The translations under genes and the position numbers were made by a program. Below are positions 15,481-22,403 of a stretch of 25,452 nucleotides of DNA, in pieces. This stretch comes from a virus. The stretch's first letter is position 1. Every line of letters starts with the position of its first letter. Under the pieces are notes generated by a model, which searched no databases, had not been told where the DNA came from, and was given only the letters and a program-made list of their open reading frames with translations. The stretch is from the IMG/VR virus record IMGVR_UViG_3300025128_004324, positions 1 to 25,452 of that record. One strand, written 5' to 3'.

Positions 15481-16225
15481 TGCGGCGGGATGCCAAACGA
15501 TTCCTACAGAGGAACCCAAGGTATCTTCTGCACCACTAGTAAATCAACTAGAAATATTAACACCTCCCGTAAGGAAGGTGCCGATAGCTGTTTATCAATT
15601 TGGTGATTTAACAGGTCAAAGAAAACCAAGTGAAACTCTTGCCTCCTTTAGTACTGCTGTAACTCAAGGAGCTCATGTAATGTTAATTCAGGCCTTGAAA
15701 AAAGCAGGGAATGGAGAGTGGTTTCAAGTAGTAGAAAGAGTAGGATTAGATAATTTATTAAAAGAACGACAAATCATACGAAATACCAGAGAACAATTTG
15801 AAGGTAAAGATGCTAAAAAACTTAAAGGTCTATTATTTGCTGGAGTTTTACTTGAAGGTGGTGTTGTCGGGTATGATACTAATATTGAGACAGGTGGTGT
15901 GGGAGCAAGATATCTTGGACTAGGTATACATGATGAATATCGCAGAGATATAGTATCAGTAGGTATAAGACTTATATCAGTACAAACAGGTGAGGTTCTA
16001 TTGGCGATAAGTACTCACAAAACAATATTGAGTACAAAAGTTGGACTTAATGTTTTTAGATTTTTAGATATGGGAACAAAACTTTTAGAGACTGAAATAG
16101 GATTTACACAAAATGAATCCATAACTTATGCAGTACGAAAAGCAATAGAAACTTCTGTTGTAGAATTAGTAAAAAAAGGTGAAAAGAATAAGTTATGGGA
16201 ATTTAAAAAGGAGGAAGAAAAATGA
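15425..16225 (+). CDS. csgG: Curli secretion pore lipoprotein CsgG-like
   Basis: CsgG forms the outer-membrane oligomeric channel that exports curli subunits. The lipobox ends LFSAAGC with C23 as the lipid-bearing residue. Diagnostic segments are FSTAVTQGAHVMLIQAL, ERVGLDNLLKERQIIR, GGVGARYLGLG, STHKTIL and FRFLDMGTKLLETEIGFT, all in the same order as E. coli CsgG. The full family length is present (266 residues), with no truncation. In the constriction loop the E. coli Tyr51/Asn55/Phe56 set appears as a one-residue-longer loop ending S74-F75, so only the Phe is kept. An ATG two codons later is an alternative start. The signal peptide is encoded inside the end of csgF. Confidence 0.93.
   Translation: MQMVVKRLLQFLSAILLFSAAGCQTIPTEEPKVSSAPLVNQLEILTPPVRKVPIAVYQFGDLTGQRKPSETLASFSTAVTQGAHVMLIQALKKAGNGEWFQVVERVGLDNLLKERQIIRNTREQFEGKDAKKLKGLLFAGVLLEGGVVGYDTNIETGGVGARYLGLGIHDEYRRDIVSVGIRLISVQTGEVLLAISTHKTILSTKVGLNVFRFLDMGTKLLETEIGFTQNESITYAVRKAIETSVVELVKKGEKNKLWEFKKEEEK
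16208..16214 (+). promoter_or_regulatory. Strong ribosome binding site before the first curlin gene
   Basis: AAGGAGG lies 7 nt before the ATG of the first curlin-repeat gene. It is the strongest Shine-Dalgarno match I see within the curli-like operon. This is consistent with the amyloid subunit being made in larger amounts than the pore, although expression level is inferred. Confidence 0.6.
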
Positions 16226-16905
16226 GAATAAGCATACTTACATTCCTAGCGGTCTTTGTTATGAGTGGTGTGAGCTATGCTAGTGATGTTTACATAACAC
16301 AGTCAGGCGCAAGTTTTACTGCGAATATAAATCAGGATGGACAGACAAACAAGTACGGACAATCAGGTGCAGTTGCAACACATACAGGTGATAATCAAAC
16401 TTTGGATATTGACCAAATTGGTAACACCAATACAATCGCTGCAACTGTTGTAGGTGCTGATCAAACAATAACTCTTAGACAAGAAGGTAATAGTAATACA
16501 TCTACAGTAACAGTTGGTTCAAACTCCGCTGCCGCAGACAATAGTATAATACAAACACTAACTGGTAGTTCTAATACAACTACGGTAAATGTTGGTACAT
16601 CTGCTGCTTCTGGTGACGCTGATATTGATCTTGTTGCAACAGGTGATAGCAATACTGTTACTATTAATGAAAATAGTACCGCAACAATGATTGGCGATGA
16701 TAAGAAAGTAACAAGTATAACTTTAAGTGGAAGTAGCAATACAGTTACATCAACACATACGGGTGCTGGAGATCACGATACCACATTAGCACATACTGGT
16801 TCCTCTGGAACTTTTAGTATCACTCAAGGTGGTGCTCATGATTCTAGTGTTGTCATGACAACCAGTGGGGCTGGACATAATGTTACGGTTACTCTTGACG
16901 ATTAG
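16222..16905 (+). CDS. Curlin-repeat amyloid candidate 1 (CsgA/CsgB-like)
   Basis: A signal peptide (20 residues, ending VSYA) is followed by SDVYITQSG and then degenerate curlin repeats of roughly 22-24 residues: INQDGQTN, IDQIGNTN, LRQEGNSN, LTGSSN, VATGDSN, LSGSSN. The Q-x-G-x2-N core is the hallmark of curlins, in which each repeat forms one strand-turn-strand rung of a cross-beta fibre. Later repeats lose the Gln but keep the G-x-S-N turn. The composition is dominated by Thr, Ser, Asn, Gly, Asp and Val, and I see no Cys. The gene sits directly after csgG with a 4-nt overlap, so it is the obvious export substrate. It could be a minor rather than major subunit, or a phage-specific amyloid. 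Confidence 0.8.
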   Translation: MRISILTFLAVFVMSGVSYASDVYITQSGASFTANINQDGQTNKYGQSGAVATHTGDNQTLDIDQIGNTNTIAATVVGADQTITLRQEGNSNTSTVTVGSNSAAADNSIIQTLTGSSNTTTVNVGTSAASGDADIDLVATGDSNTVTINENSTATMIGDDKKVTSITLSGSSNTVTSTHTGAGDHDTTLAHTGSSGTFSITQGGAHDSSVVMTTSGAGHNVTVTLDD

Positions 16906-17950
16906 TTTTATGATATTTGCCACTACATCATATGCTAGAATTGGAAATGTAATAGAACACAGGGGAAACGCTTCTGTTGAACGGAGTGGCGAAAAGTCCG
17001 TTCTGAAGAATGGTTCTGATGTTGAGTTTAAAGATAATGTCAGAACAGGCGATGGCGATGTTGGTATCAAATTTGTTGATGAAACTAATGTTGCCGTTAG
17101 TCCACATAGTTCTCTGATAATAGATGAGTTCATCTATGACCCGAATTCACGTTCTGGTTCTAAGTTGGTGATGAATATTGCGTTGGGTACTGTTCGTTAT
17201 GCGAGTGGTAATATTGCAAAACTTAATAGACAGAATGTTGATATACGAACGCCAACAGCAAGAATAGGTGTTAGGGGCACGGCTTTCAGCATGACGGTGG
17301 ATGAAATAGGTAAGTCTCTTGTAATTCTACTGCCTAATGCTGATGGGACAGTAGGTGAGATTTCAGTGGAGAGTGGTGCTGGTGTAGTGATTATGAATCA
17401 GGCATTTCAAGCAACTACAGTTGGTGTTGCAGAAGGTAAACCATCTAATCCAGTGATACTTGATTTGACGTTAGACCAGATAAACAATTTATTAATAATA
17501 AAACCACCAAAGGAGAAGTTGGTAGAGTTAGTAAAAGATTCAAAAAATTCTATGAATTTGTTAGATATTGATTTATTAGAATTTAAAGACTTGGATGAAA
17601 ATAAATTAGATAAAGATGAATTAGATTTTGGCCTGTTGGATATTAACGAGCTAGATATTGATTTACTTGCAAATATTTTAGATAAACTTACAACCGCATT
17701 AGATAAGAAGAAAGATACAGAACATCTTGATGGCAGAACATCAGGGTTTAATAAAGAAACAGGTGTAAATACTATAATAGATGGAAATTTTTTAGAGATT
17801 ATTCGGTATTCGGGTAGCAGTGCGGTTTGGTTGACATTAAATGGTGATTACGGATATAAAATAGATTTAACACAGGAAGGAATACCTGTGCCGGAGTTTA
17901 CAACAAATGATTCGATTGATAACAATATTACTATCTATCAGTCTGAGTAG
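16880..17950 (+). CDS. Exported FecR-domain protein
   Basis: I start at the ATG giving MLRLLLTISFMIFATTSYA as signal peptide; a GTG 15 nt upstream is an alternative. The FecR domain spans about residues 20-170 with T126-A-R-I-G-V-R-G-T134, the family's signature. Unlike classic FecR anti-sigma factors there is no cytoplasmic N-terminal region and no sigma factor gene nearby, so it is periplasmic and not an anti-sigma factor. Residues ~227-270 form an acidic Leu/Asp repeat (DIDLLEF, DELDFGLLDINELDID). The C-terminal ~60 residues appear beta-rich. It overlaps the first curlin gene by 26 nt and the second by 44 nt. A link between amyloid sensing and the downstream sensor cyclase is a reasonable guess. 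Confidence 0.82.
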   Translation: MLRLLLTISFMIFATTSYARIGNVIEHRGNASVERSGEKSVLKNGSDVEFKDNVRTGDGDVGIKFVDETNVAVSPHSSLIIDEFIYDPNSRSGSKLVMNIALGTVRYASGNIAKLNRQNVDIRTPTARIGVRGTAFSMTVDEIGKSLVILLPNADGTVGEISVESGAGVVIMNQAFQATTVGVAEGKPSNPVILDLTLDQINNLLIIKPPKEKLVELVKDSKNSMNLLDIDLLEFKDLDENKLDKDELDFGLLDINELDIDLLANILDKLTTALDKKKDTEHLDGRTSGFNKETGVNTIIDGNFLEIIRYSGSSAVWLTLNGDYGYKIDLTQEGIPVPEFTTNDSIDNNITIYQSE

Positions 17951-18629
17951 TATAGCATATGCCAATGAGGTTTATATTACACAGTCTGGTGACGATTTAA
18001 ATGTAAATATATCACAAGATGGTAGGAACAATACCATTACCAAAAACATATGGACTGTAGCATATGATTGGGAGGGTGATGATAATACATTTGATTTGAG
18101 ACAAAAAAATACACGAAATAATTCGTCAGATTCCAATTATCAAGGATTTCATATTGATGGGAATAATAACACTGTCAGAGTTGGGCAGGGATATGCAGAT
18201 TATGGAAGTCTGGCGACAGCAGGAAACCAATCTTGGGCAACAGATAATTGGGAAGGTGGTAATAATACAGCGATGGTAGATATTCATGGTGATAACAATA
18301 TTCTTAATATTGGTCAGAGAAATGGCCATCTAGGAAATTTTAATGGACATGATGCAACAGTAAATATATACGGTGATGATAACACAGCAAGGTCAGTACA
18401 GGTACATGATGGAGCAAAGGACTTGACATTGACACTTAATGGCGATGACCATACAGTTTATACAGAACAAAGAAATGCTGGTGCTCATAATGCAACAATT
18501 AGTTTAACAAATGGTAGTGATGCATATTCGCTTTCACTATCACAAAATTCTACAACAGCTCAAAATTATTCAATGACAGGTACATGTTACACTAGTGGAG
18601 GTTGCTCGGTTTCGGTGACACAGAATTGA
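17907..18629 (+). CDS. Curlin-repeat amyloid candidate 2
   Basis: The signal peptide (MIRLITILLSISLSSIAYA) leads into NEVYITQSGDD, almost the same mature start as the first curlin-like protein (SDVYITQSGAS). This suggests paralogues that share an export or nucleation signal. Repeats include ISQDGRNN, LRQKNTRNN, HIDGNNNTVRVGQG, DIHGDNNILNIGQRN, NIYGDDNTA and TLNGDDHTVYTEQRN, i.e. G-x-N-N turns with Gln in the following strand. Spacing is looser than in E. coli CsgA. The end has a Cys pair (GTCYTSGGC) and finishes VSVTQN. The signal peptide is mostly encoded within the end of the FecR gene. The pair could act as major subunit and nucleator, as CsgA and CsgB do. Confidence 0.75.
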   Translation: MIRLITILLSISLSSIAYANEVYITQSGDDLNVNISQDGRNNTITKNIWTVAYDWEGDDNTFDLRQKNTRNNSSDSNYQGFHIDGNNNTVRVGQGYADYGSLATAGNQSWATDNWEGGNNTAMVDIHGDNNILNIGQRNGHLGNFNGHDATVNIYGDDNTARSVQVHDGAKDLTLTLNGDDHTVYTEQRNAGAHNATISLTNGSDAYSLSLSQNSTTAQNYSMTGTCYTSGGCSVSVTQN

Positions 18630-18630
18630 T

Positions 18631-20478
18631 ATGAAAAAATGGATTGTCTCTACCTTAGTTATCTTAATTTTATCTGGTATTCACTTTTCAAACCCGTGGT
18701 TCCTCGACATGGTGCGAATGAAAGCACTAGACCAACATCAACGCAATCAAGAGATACAATCTCTTTCAAATTTAGTAACAGTAGAAATCAACAATGAAAC
18801 AATCAAGAAAAAAGGACAGTGGCCTTGGGATAGAAACACACTGTCAAATGAAATTATCAAACTCTATCAGCAAGGTGCTGGTTTGGTTGTACTTCCCATC
18901 CTTTTTGCAGACAAGGATAGATTCGGAAAAGATGAAGCCTTAGCAAGAACACTCAAAAGAACACCCACAATTATAGGCCAAATACCCACTACAGATGATA
19001 GCAATTCTGGTGTAACCCGTGGAGTTGCAAAGGTAGGTTCGCCTTGGTATGGATGGTTAAATCAATATCAGGGAGCATTGGGCCCTATACCAGAACTAGC
19101 AAAGAGTGCTAATGGTGTAGGTATGTTGATTATTTCACCAGAAGGTGATGGTGTAGTTAGACGTATGCCTTTAGTAGTTGCAGTTGGAGATGAAGTATAT
19201 CCTGCTATTAGTTTAGAAGTTCTACGCATGGCAGCGGGTGATATATCCTACCAGATGAAAACTGGTATCGCTGGTGTGGAAGCAATAAGAATACCGAAGT
19301 ATAAAATCATAAAGACAGACCCACATGGTAACATATGGCTTGATTTCAAATGGAAAACACCTGTTTATGCCTTACATGAGAAGCTACCAGATATCAAAGG
19401 AAAAATAGTTATACTGAGTATTACTGCTACAGGGTTGAATAATCCTGTTACGACTCCTGTAGGAGTTATTCATTCCCACGATTTAATTGGTTCATCTCTT
19501 GCAACGATGATGACAGGAAGAAACATCACACGCCCATATTGGACTAATTTTGCTGAACTTGGTGCTTCAATGGGACTTGCCTTTTTACTCATGATTGTGG
19601 TATTATTATTACCGTGGTATTTCGGCGCAGTATTGATGCCCACCACAGTAGTAGGATTATTTTATGGGAGTTCACATTTATTTACTAAATATGATTTACT
19701 GGTGGATTGGAGTTACCCTGTACTTACTGTATTTGTCGCATGGGCAATTGCTGCATTTCTTAGGTTCATGGAAGAGTTCAAGTTGCGTCAACAAATCAAG
19801 AAACAGTTTGAACACTATCTGGCACCAGAGATGGTCAAGAGATTACAGAAGAATCCAGAACTATTACAGTTGGGTGGTGAACGTAGAGAGATGAGTTTTC
19901 TTTTTATGGACATAGTGGGCTTTACGCCCATAAGTGAGTACTATAAGAATAATGATGATCCAGAAGGACTAGTAGAATGTATTAATGATTATCTTAATCG
20001 TATGACTAAAATAGTTTTAAAGAACGGTGGGACGGTGGATAAATATATGGGCGACTGTATTATGGCATTTTGGAACGCTCCACTAGATTGTGAAAATCAT
20101 GCAGAAATGGCAGTACGAACTTCTGTTGAATGTGCAGTAGAAACAGAAGCATTAAAACAGTCATTTAAAGATAAAGGACTGCCAGAGATAAATATAGGTA
20201 GTGGAGTAAATACTGGAACATGTATCGTAGGTAATATGGGCAGTGATTCCAGATTTGATTATTCTGTTATAGGTGATGCAGTAAACCTTGCTGCAAGGCT
20301 TGAAGCAGCAACTCGTAACTATAAAAAAGATGATGGTGGTATTGTGAATACCCTCTATTCGTCATATACGCAAGATCAACTCCCCGAAGAACTAAGAGGG
20401 GAAGAGATTGATAAAATCAAGGTGAAGGGAAAGGAAGAATTAGTTACCATATACAAACCAAGAGATAAAAATGAATAA
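18631..20478 (+). CDS. CHASE2-domain class III adenylate cyclase
   Basis: The layout is an N-terminal membrane segment (~4-20), a CHASE2 extracytoplasmic sensor (~25-300, with VTVEINNETIKKKGQWPWDR and DIKGKIVILS), about three membrane segments (~308-392), then a cytoplasmic class III cyclase domain (~420-590). Metal-binding Asp residues are D427 (FMDIVGFT) and D475 (KYMGDCIMAF). Transition-state N552 and R556 are in VNLAAR. K471 and S545 sit at the purine-selecting positions; a Lys with Thr/Ser is typical of class IIIb adenylate cyclases. All catalytic residues are present, so it should be active as a homodimer making cAMP. It starts one base after the second curlin gene. A signalling cyclase is unusual for a phage; the ligand sensed is unknown. 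Confidence 0.9.
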   Translation: MKKWIVSTLVILILSGIHFSNPWFLDMVRMKALDQHQRNQEIQSLSNLVTVEINNETIKKKGQWPWDRNTLSNEIIKLYQQGAGLVVLPILFADKDRFGKDEALARTLKRTPTIIGQIPTTDDSNSGVTRGVAKVGSPWYGWLNQYQGALGPIPELAKSANGVGMLIISPEGDGVVRRMPLVVAVGDEVYPAISLEVLRMAAGDISYQMKTGIAGVEAIRIPKYKIIKTDPHGNIWLDFKWKTPVYALHEKLPDIKGKIVILSITATGLNNPVTTPVGVIHSHDLIGSSLATMMTGRNITRPYWTNFAELGASMGLAFLLMIVVLLLPWYFGAVLMPTTVVGLFYGSSHLFTKYDLLVDWSYPVLTVFVAWAIAAFLRFMEEFKLRQQIKKQFEHYLAPEMVKRLQKNPELLQLGGERREMSFLFMDIVGFTPISEYYKNNDDPEGLVECINDYLNRMTKIVLKNGGTVDKYMGDCIMAFWNAPLDCENHAEMAVRTSVECAVETEALKQSFKDKGLPEINIGSGVNTGTCIVGNMGSDSRFDYSVIGDAVNLAARLEAATRNYKKDDGGIVNTLYSSYTQDQLPEELRGEEIDKIKVKGKEELVTIYKPRDKNE

Positions 20479-20626
20479 ACCTAGAAACTATTTCCCCCTC
20501 AAAACAGGACATATCCCGTCTGATATATATTTTAAGCATCAAGCTCTATACTGTGATTCTGAACTATTTAAAGGCGTAGTTTTAGCCTTTATTTTTGGAT
20601 TTATATTAGGAATTGCCGTAATTTAG
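20471..20626 (+). CDS. Small protein with C-terminal membrane helix (51 aa)
   Basis: The ATG lies inside the end of the cyclase gene (8-nt overlap). The polar N-terminal half (MNKPRNYFPLKTGHIPSD) is followed by a hydrophobic end (GVVLAFIFGFILGIAVI), so it is tail-anchored. It is the last gene of the overlapping run that includes the curli-like genes and stops just before the next promoter. No family is recognised. Confidence 0.55.
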   Translation: MNKPRNYFPLKTGHIPSDIYFKHQALYCDSELFKGVVLAFIFGFILGIAVI

Positions 20627-20629
20627 TAC

Positions 20630-20658
20630 TTGACAAATGATGTTTTTTAATGTATACT
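20630..20658 (+). promoter_or_regulatory. Consensus sigma70-type promoter
   Basis: TTGACA and TATACT are separated by 17 bp, one base short of full consensus overall. It sits in the 60-bp gap between the curli-containing run and the bS21 block and would drive the genes from 20687 on. An AAGAGG ribosome site follows. It implies that this block is read early by host RNA polymerase. Confidence 0.8.
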
Positions 20659-20686
20659 GATTAAGTAAATAAAAAAGAGGTTAGAT

Positions 20687-20905
20687 ATGGATGTATATAC
20701 ACATACGCTTATTGCTACAGGATGTATGATGATATCATATTTCGCTGGAAGATATATGGCAAGAATGTCAATATTTAATTCAATTGTTGAGGCTACGTTA
20801 GACCGCTTAGAAGCAGATGGGTTTATTCGTGCTGTGACTAATAATAAGGGCGAAAAAGAAATTATACGCATTGATGATATTGTCAATGAAGCCCTAAATA
20901 AATGA
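20687..20905 (+). CDS. Small N-terminally anchored phage protein (72 aa)
   Basis: Residues ~5-25 form a hydrophobic segment (LIATGCMMISYFAGRYMA). The rest is soluble, with a short VEATLDRLEADGFI helix and an Ile/Asp-rich end. AAGAGG at 20675-20680 precedes the ATG by 6 nt. It is the first gene after the promoter and lies 7 nt before bS21. It resembles small conserved proteins of marine T4-like phages; function unknown. Confidence 0.65.
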   Translation: MDVYTHTLIATGCMMISYFAGRYMARMSIFNSIVEATLDRLEADGFIRAVTNNKGEKEIIRIDDIVNEALNK

Positions 20906-20912
20906 GGTAATT

Positions 20913-21116
20913 ATGAGAGTTGAAGTTCGTAACAATGATATAAATGGAGCATTGCGTGTGCTCAAGAAGAAATTACAAGCAGATAATATTTTTAATGAAT
21001 TGAGAAGGAAAGAGTTTCATGAAACCAGAGGTGAAAAACGCCGTAGGGATCGAAACGCTGCAAAACGAAGACAACAACGTGAACTTGCTAAACGAAAAAC
21101 AGAACTTGGATACTGA
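20913..21116 (+). CDS. rpsU: Phage-encoded ribosomal protein bS21
   Basis: The small-subunit protein bS21 helps the 30S subunit engage mRNA start regions. The sequence matches the family end to end: VEVRNNDINGALRVLKKKLQ, then LRRKEFHETRGEKRRRDRNAAKRR and a basic C-terminus, at 67 residues versus 71 in E. coli. Phage-borne bS21 is known, including in pelagiphages. It could replace host bS21 and bias ribosomes toward phage mRNAs. An unrelated membrane-protein gene starts inside its second half in another frame. Confidence 0.9.
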   Translation: MRVEVRNNDINGALRVLKKKLQADNIFNELRRKEFHETRGEKRRRDRNAAKRRQQRELAKRKTELGY

Positions 21117-21423
21117 AGGTCAGGCGCTTTATAAAGCACTAAAGGCTTATGAAAATCCAAGTAAGACCCTTACTCCAAAGAAAGAACACCATCCATTTTC
21201 ATGGTGGTTAAAATGGGCATCTTCTATAATTTTAATTTTTGCTATGATAATGACAACGCATAATCTATATCCATACAACATGTTTTTACAATTACTAGGT
21301 GTTGCTGGTTGGTTATGGGTTTCTGTCATTTGGAACGATAGAGCACTTATCGTAGTTAATGCTGTCGCAGTTGCAATATTCCTAAATGGAATATTTGGTT
21401 ACTATTTAAATAATGTCACATGA
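21019..21423 (+). CDS. Membrane protein with three or so C-terminal helices
   Basis: The N-terminal ~60 residues are polar (QALYKALKAYENPSKTL). They are followed by hydrophobic segments WASSIILIFAMIMTT, FLQLLGVAGWLWVSVIW and ALIVVNAVAVAIFLNGIFGYY. Proteins of this form are frequent in marine T4-like phages, but no role is known to me. The ATG at 21019 has a GGAAAGAG ribosome site and lies 98 nt inside bS21. A later non-ATG start would shorten the overlap, and the conserved part begins around QALYKALKAYE. Confidence 0.7.
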   Translation: MKPEVKNAVGIETLQNEDNNVNLLNEKQNLDTEGQALYKALKAYENPSKTLTPKKEHHPFSWWLKWASSIILIFAMIMTTHNLYPYNMFLQLLGVAGWLWVSVIWNDRALIVVNAVAVAIFLNGIFGYYLNNVT

Positions 21424-21430
21424 GGTAAAA

Positions 21431-22063
21431 ATGGCAAAACGTAAAGTACAAGTCGAAACAGATAATTCTGGATGGAAAGCACCAAAGAAAAGACGTAAAC
21501 CCCGAAAACCTATGTCTGAGGAGCAACGTATTGCTGCTGCAGAACGTCTAGAGAAAGCAAGGGAAGCACGTGCTGAGAAAAATCCTGATTATGGTAAATC
21601 TGGACTTGCGGTATCTATTCGGGATTTACCTGATGAGCATATGCTTTCTCCTAAGAAAGTAAAGCAATGGATTAAGACCCAAAAGGATTTACTCAAGTCT
21701 GAAAAGGCGAATGTTAGATTAAAACTTAAAGGTGCAGAAGCCAGAGCAGCAAGTCATCAAGGATATATTCGTTCTCTGGAACGCTATTTGCGTGATGGTG
21801 ATTGGACAGATATGTTCTATGGTGAATATCAAGAAAAGAAAATGTCGAGGCGATGTATTGCTCAGGCATATTATTGGCAGGGGCCTAAAAAAGGTCAACC
21901 AAAATTCGATGTTGGTGTATACTACCCATTGTTAGGAGCAGTTTATACACAAGAGATGTTAAACGAAGAAACAAGAGAAGAGAGGGAAGTCAATGTCAGC
22001 AGAGGAAAAAGACGGAAACGTAATAAAAGGGCCGTGGAAAAAAAGACCCGTAAAAATCCCTAG
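21431..22063 (+). CDS. Conserved basic phage protein (210 aa)
   Basis: I take the ATG at 21431 because GAGGT lies 4 nt upstream; an in-frame ATG at 21413 overlaps the previous gene. The N-terminus is Lys/Arg-rich (KAPKKRRKPRKPMSEEQR), the middle is helical (MLSPKKVKQWIKTQKDLL), and a compact region follows around YIRSLERYLRDGDWTDMFYG and AYYWQGPKKGQPKFDVGVYY. It ends in another basic stretch. The overlap with the next gene is 71 nt. It resembles conserved unknown proteins of marine T4-like phages near replication genes. Nucleic-acid association is plausible from charge. Confidence 0.7.
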   Translation: MAKRKVQVETDNSGWKAPKKRRKPRKPMSEEQRIAAAERLEKAREARAEKNPDYGKSGLAVSIRDLPDEHMLSPKKVKQWIKTQKDLLKSEKANVRLKLKGAEARAASHQGYIRSLERYLRDGDWTDMFYGEYQEKKMSRRCIAQAYYWQGPKKGQPKFDVGVYYPLLGAVYTQEMLNEETREEREVNVSRGKRRKRNKRAVEKKTRKNP

Positions 22064-22400
22064 CACTGATGAGATTGAAAAAATAGAAGATGATATTGCT
22101 TTTATTGAAGAACTTGGTGAAGGGGTTCTTATGCAAATGATATATACTATGCGTGAGAACGGTATAGATATATCAAAGACGGACTTTATGAGAGATGTTG
22201 GGTTTATATCAGAAAGCATTAAAAGTGCTTTATATAGACAGTTTAACATGGGGCATCCAATATCTAAGTTTGTTGAAAGAATATCAGAAGTGAAAACTGA
22301 AAAAGATGAACTTACTGGCGAAGAACAAGTGATAACACATTTTAGTGTTTCTAAGTTAGATGAACTAGTAGAAATTATGGAAAACACAGAAGAAGAGTGA
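21993..22400 (+). CDS. Conserved unknown phage protein (135 aa)
   Basis: The protein starts with a charged segment (VIKGPWKKRPVKIPSTDE), then an acidic helical region (EKIEDDIAFIEELGEG) and GFISESIKSALYRQFNMGHP. It has no membrane segment or known motif. It starts 71 nt inside the preceding gene and ends 3 nt before the 5' nuclease gene, so it belongs to the same replication-linked transcript. Function not recognised. Confidence 0.65.
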   Translation: MSAEEKDGNVIKGPWKKRPVKIPSTDEIEKIEDDIAFIEELGEGVLMQMIYTMRENGIDISKTDFMRDVGFISESIKSALYRQFNMGHPISKFVERISEVKTEKDELTGEEQVITHFSVSKLDELVEIMENTEEE

Positions 22401-22403
22401 TAA

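Noticed and set aside
18631-20478. Diguanylate cyclase or histidine kinase identity for the membrane signalling protein
   Set aside because: No GGDEF or kinase motifs; the MDIVGF, KYMGD and VNLAAR elements are those of class III nucleotide cyclases.
15016-20478. Curli-like cassette taken as a bacterial chromosome segment
   Set aside because: Phage primase, ribonucleotide reductase, bS21 and 5' nuclease genes flank it on both sides on the same strand with the same compact style; I cannot exclude a chimera without reads.
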